From positions 124,001 to 188,000 of the forward strand of contig OZ245325.1 of the NCBI GenBank assembly GCA_965225705.1: a DNA stretch of 64,000 bases. The letters are read 5' to 3'. Shown in pieces: positions 60,646-64,000 of the stretch. The notes beneath the pieces are model-generated. The model did no database searches, was not told where the DNA came from, and worked only from the letters and a program-made list of their open reading frames with translations. Position 1 is the first letter of the stretch; every line of letters starts with the position of its first letter. Made by a program: the position numbers and the translations under genes. The stretch is from G965225705 sp965225705 (GTDB taxonomy: Bacteria > Pseudomonadota > Alphaproteobacteria > Caulobacterales > Maricaulaceae).

Positions 60646-62783
60646 CAGATTTTCCTGATTTCACAAAACTTCCCCTCACCCCTGCTTCCGGAGTTCAAAA
60701 CGCTCCCAAAACACCACCTCATGAAACCCCGGAAGGTCTCAGGATCCAGCCTTTCTACACCTTTCAGGACTGTAAAGACCTTGATTTTACAGACACCTGT
60801 CCAGGGACCTTTCCCTTTGTGCGTGGACCTTACCCCACCATGTATCTGCAAAGACCCTGGACCATCCGCCAGTATGCAGGCTTCTCCACAGCTGAAGACT
60901 CCAACGCCTTTTACAGACGTAACCTGGCGGCAGGGCAAAAGGGCCTTTCTGTCGCCTTTGACCTACCCACTCATCGTGGCTATGATTCTGATCATCCCCG
61001 TGTCATGGGGGATGTCGGCATGGCTGGTGTTGCTATTGATTCCATTTTGGATATGCGCATCCTGTTTGAAGATTTACCCCTTGACCGTCTTAGTGTTTCT
61101 ATGACGATGAACGGGGCTGTCCTCCCCATTATGGCCTTGTATATTCTGGCCGCAGAAGAACAGGGCATTACCCCGGATAAGCTGTCCGGCACCATACAAA
61201 ATGATATTCTCAAAGAATTTATGGTTCGTAATACGTATATTTACCCGCCAGAGCCTTCTTTGCGGGTGATTGCAGATATTTTTGCGTATACGGCAGAGCA
61301 TATGCCCAAATTCAACCCTATTTCCATTTCCGGCTATCACATGCAGGAAGCAGGGGCCACAGCGGATCTTGAGCTGGCTTATACGCTGGCTGATGCGCTG
61401 GACTATGTCCGCACAGGCCTCCGGGCCGGGCTCTTGGTGGATGATTTCGCGCCCCGCCTTTCGTTTTTCTTTGGTATTGGCATGAATGTCTTTATGGAGA
61501 TTGCCAAACTCCGTGCAGCACGCCTGTTATGGGCACAGCTCATGCAAGAACATTTTGCACCAAAATCTGAAAAATCGCTGATGCTGAGAACACATTGCCA
61601 GACAAGTGGGTGGAGCCTCACAGCCCAGGATGTCTATAACAATGTCGGGCGAACCTGTCTTGAAGCACTGGCGGCTGTAGACGGTCATACACAATCCCTG
61701 CATACCAATGCATTTGATGAAGCTCTGGCCCTGCCGACAGATTTCTCAGCACGCATTGCCCGCAACACCCAGATTATCCTTCAGACAGAAGCGCATCTGA
61801 CGGACAGTATTGACCCCTGGGGAGGCTCTTTTTATATGGAACGTCTCACCCATGATCTGAGTGAACGGGCACGTCAGCATATCCGGGAAGTTGAGAATTT
61901 AGGCGGTATGGCCAAAGCCCTGGAGCAGGGGCTGCCACAAAGACGTATTGAGACAGCCGCCACCGAGACCCAGGCACGTCTTGATACAGGGGCGCGTCCT
62001 TTGATCGGTGTCAATCTTTTCTCCCCTGAAGATGATCCCGCCCCTTCTGTTCTCAAAATTGATAATGCAGCGGTACGACATAAGCAGATTGAGCGCCTCA
62101 AAACCCTCAAATCCATGCGTTCCGAAGACCAGGTCCGGGAAAAACTGGATGCTTTGACACAGGGTGCTGCAACGGGGGAAGGTAATCTTTTAGCCCTGTG
62201 TCTTGATGCAGCCCGCGCTTATGCTACGGTAGGAGAGATGTCAGAAGCCCTTGAAAAAACTTTCGGACGCCATCACGCCATCCCTCAGGCCGTGACAGGT
62301 GTCTATGCCCCGGCCATGAAGGGGCAGGACAGCCTTGCAACCGAACTTCTGAAGCGCACAGAAGACTTTGCCCGGGCCAAAGGGCGCCGCCCCAGAATTC
62401 TTATCGCCAAGCTGGGTCAGGATGGCCATGATCGCGGTCAGAAAGTTGTGGCAAGTGGTTTTGCTGATCTTGGCTTTGATGTAGATTTAGGGCCTCTTTT
62501 TCAGACACCGGAAGAAACTGCACGTCAGGCCGTGGACAATGATGTGCATATTGTGGCGGTCTCCTCTTTAGCAGCAGGACATTTAACCCTGGCACCAGCT
62601 TTGCGAAAAGCCCTTGAAGCTTATGGACGTGATGATATTCTTCTTATCCTCGGGGGTGTTATCCCCCCCCAGGATTATGATGCCCTTTACGAAGAAGGTG
62701 TGCAGGCGATTTTCGCACCTGGCAGCCCCGTACCTGAAGCTGCCAGAAAACTTCTGGACCTGCTGCATCCTGTTGACAGCTGA
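60642..62783 (+). CDS. mutB: Methylmalonyl-CoA mutase large (catalytic) subunit
   Basis: The N-terminal TIM barrel includes YPTMYLQRPWTIRQYAGFSTAEDSNAFYRRNLAAGQKGLSVAFDLPTHRGYDSD-type sequence with the substrate-binding Tyr, DMRILFEDLPLDRLSVSMTMNGAVLP and ISISGYHMQEAGA. The C-terminal B12 domain has the cobalamin-His motif KLGQDGHDRGQKVV (about residue 595) and the LVSSLAAGHLTL and LGGVIPPQDYDAL segments. Length (713 aa) is normal. Together with mutA it would channel propionyl-CoA carbon into the TCA cycle. The MeaB chaperone and epimerase are not in the window. Confidence 0.95.
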   Translation: MTDFPDFTKLPLTPASGVQNAPKTPPHETPEGLRIQPFYTFQDCKDLDFTDTCPGTFPFVRGPYPTMYLQRPWTIRQYAGFSTAEDSNAFYRRNLAAGQKGLSVAFDLPTHRGYDSDHPRVMGDVGMAGVAIDSILDMRILFEDLPLDRLSVSMTMNGAVLPIMALYILAAEEQGITPDKLSGTIQNDILKEFMVRNTYIYPPEPSLRVIADIFAYTAEHMPKFNPISISGYHMQEAGATADLELAYTLADALDYVRTGLRAGLLVDDFAPRLSFFFGIGMNVFMEIAKLRAARLLWAQLMQEHFAPKSEKSLMLRTHCQTSGWSLTAQDVYNNVGRTCLEALAAVDGHTQSLHTNAFDEALALPTDFSARIARNTQIILQTEAHLTDSIDPWGGSFYMERLTHDLSERARQHIREVENLGGMAKALEQGLPQRRIETAATETQARLDTGARPLIGVNLFSPEDDPAPSVLKIDNAAVRHKQIERLKTLKSMRSEDQVREKLDALTQGAATGEGNLLALCLDAARAYATVGEMSEALEKTFGRHHAIPQAVTGVYAPAMKGQDSLATELLKRTEDFARAKGRRPRILIAKLGQDGHDRGQKVVASGFADLGFDVDLGPLFQTPEETARQAVDNDVHIVAVSSLAAGHLTLAPALRKALEAYGRDDILLILGGVIPPQDYDALYEEGVQAIFAPGSPVPEAARKLLDLLHPVDS

Positions 62784-62814
62784 GATCATATACAGTGGAC
62801 ATCCCCGGACCTGT

Positions 62815-63864
62815 CTAAGCACGCCTGCCAAGGTTTTTGATATGTTCCGGCAGACGTTCGTGAGAGCCATACATAAAATGGTTCCCCATTTTTTCAGAAA
62901 AGCGGCTGGCCTCTGTGACAAGGCCTAAAGCTTCAGCCATTTCACGCATATGTATAGGCGCAGCACCGCAACACACACCAAGATAGTGCACGCCAAGATC
63001 ATAAGCCTCCTTCGCAAACGCACCGATTTCATAACGGTGACAATAAAGAGGATCAAGGGCTGTAGGAAAGGCCCGTTTATGTGGAGATGGACAAAAACAG
63101 GGACCATGATCTGAGATGTTAAAAAAAGTTGGCTCCTCTTCAGTTGTCCTGTAGGGCACAGGAAGGGCGGCCATATGACAGGAAATGGCCTGGCGAATCT
63201 TCTTAAGCCAGGGCAGCATAGTCAAAGGGCCACGAAAACAGTTCATACCAACAACATCTGCACCCCGTTGTTCCAGCTCCTGACATGTCTCCACAATCCC
63301 AACGCCGTCCATCATCTTATTTTCAGCCATAGGTGCTATTGTTATGACGGTTGGAAGACCTGTTGCCTTTGTTATTTCAAGGGCAGCAAAAGCTTCCTCT
63401 GCATAATAAAAGGTCTCCCCAATCATCAGATCCGCGCCTTCTTCCACAGCCCAGCCTGCCATCTCCTCAAACATGGAGCGCACTTCATTTTGGGTGGTAA
63501 CATCCCCGGGATTCCAAATGTTTGAATTGGAAATATTGCCTGCCATAAGATTGCCGGGCTTTTCTGTGGCAATTTTTTTTGCACTGCGAAGTGCGGCACG
63601 ATTGAGAGGTTCTAAAAGCTCTTCTTTCCCAATGACGCGCATTTTTTCACGATGACCATTATAGGTGAAAGCCTCAACAATATCAGAACCTGCGCGTTGA
63701 AAATCACGGTGCAGGGCTTCAAGAGCTTCCGGATGTTCCAAAGATACTTCAGGAACAAACTCACCAGAGGCCAGATAACCACGGCGCTCCATTTCGAACA
63801 GAAAACCTTCTGCACAAAGAACAGGACCCTGGTCAAGCCTGTCCAAAAGTATGTTTTTAGGCAT
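62815..63864 (-). CDS. Homocysteine S-methyltransferase-family protein (betaine-homocysteine type)
   Basis: The 349-residue TIM barrel has the zinc-cysteine motifs of the family: GMNCF in the middle and GVCCGAAPIHMREMA near the C-terminus. The N-terminal RLDQGPVLCAEGFLFEMERRGYLASGEFVPE and AGSDIVEAFTYNGHREKM resemble bacterial betaine-homocysteine methyltransferases, which use glycine betaine to remake methionine. The methyl donor is inferred from resemblance only. The start at 63864 (MPKNILLDRL) has AAGGGA nine bases upstream and is preferred over 63915. It is convergent with mutB, 31 bases apart. Confidence 0.85.
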   Translation of the reverse strand: MPKNILLDRLDQGPVLCAEGFLFEMERRGYLASGEFVPEVSLEHPEALEALHRDFQRAGSDIVEAFTYNGHREKMRVIGKEELLEPLNRAALRSAKKIATEKPGNLMAGNISNSNIWNPGDVTTQNEVRSMFEEMAGWAVEEGADLMIGETFYYAEEAFAALEITKATGLPTVITIAPMAENKMMDGVGIVETCQELEQRGADVVGMNCFRGPLTMLPWLKKIRQAISCHMAALPVPYRTTEEEPTFFNISDHGPCFCPSPHKRAFPTALDPLYCHRYEIGAFAKEAYDLGVHYLGVCCGAAPIHMREMAEALGLVTEASRFSEKMGNHFMYGSHERLPEHIKNLGRRA

Positions 63865-64000
63865 ATCAGTTTTTCCCTTAAAAAATCCCGTCATAAAATA
63901 TAAACATTTAACCATACCCCCTCGTTATGCTTTATTATACCTTAAAATATAATCAACATCTTGAACCTAACATAAAAACAGCCTTATCTTTCTCAAAAAA
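63865..64000. other. End of window, A+T-rich upstream region
   Basis: This holds the probable promoter of the homocysteine methyltransferase-family gene. No SAM or cobalamin riboswitch was recognised in the part available. Confidence 0.4.

Overview
The window comes from an alphaproteobacterial chromosome of moderate G+C. The diagnostic genes are gcrA (cell-cycle regulator), an FzlA-like GST beside ftsZ, the NDUFS4-type complex I subunit, a ubiE-ubiB-coaBC run, a class Ia NrdB of the alphaproteobacterial kind, and a gene-transfer-agent-type 3-TM holin. The metabolism suggested is free-living or host-associated and respiratory: malate dehydrogenase, methylmalonyl-CoA mutase, a PHB depolymerase, and biotin, thiamine, B6, ubiquinone, CoA and isoprenoid genes. 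I cannot fix the order or genus from the sequence.

Layout. 1-4.3 kb: end of ubiE, then ubiB, coaBC and a Dus enzyme. 4.4-8.3 kb: gcrA, tRNA-Gly, an A+T-rich DUF3800 gene, a YafK-type L,D-transpeptidase and pdxJ. 8.5-12 kb: ABC-2 permease, argD and small membrane proteins. 11.9-15.2 kb (minus strand): an apparent thiE-Sel1-efp-suhB operon; the SuhB-like protein has lost its metal ligands. 15.4-20 kb: mdh, tRNA-Pro, complex I subunit, ferredoxin, fzlA and ftsZ. 20.5-22.5 kb: XRE regulator and ispG. 22.9-24.6 kb: a small locus that looks like class II (double-glycine) bacteriocins with two-TM immunity-like proteins, one intact pair and several frameshifted relatives. 24.8-27.2 kb: copper chaperone, trpS and a TSUP permease. 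27.4-33.6 kb: proline-rich TonB-like protein, NSS transporter, phaZ, PCD and bioB. 33.8-39.2 kb: tRNA-Lys, PNPOx protein, YqaE-like protein, eno, rpmF, a small unknown and nrdB. 39.5-45 kb: a candidate small RNA, parE and an M16 lipoprotein peptidase. 45-51 kb: a tripartite RND efflux operon. 51.6-55.7 kb: priA (with a degenerate second zinc site), DUF484 and xerC. 55.8-58.6 kb: a four-gene phage/GTA-like tail-fibre, endolysin and holin cassette. 58.8-63.9 kb: methylmalonyl-CoA mutase small and large subunits and a homocysteine S-methyltransferase-family protein.

The most novel region is the bacteriocin-like locus at 22.9-24.6 kb. Next are the pseudo-enzyme SuhB, the isolated lysis/tail-fibre cassette, the PriA with one zinc site gone, and an orphan terminator/small-RNA candidate upstream of parE. 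No insertion sequence, integrase, CRISPR array or rRNA operon was seen. All functional calls come from reading motifs and context; no database search was run.
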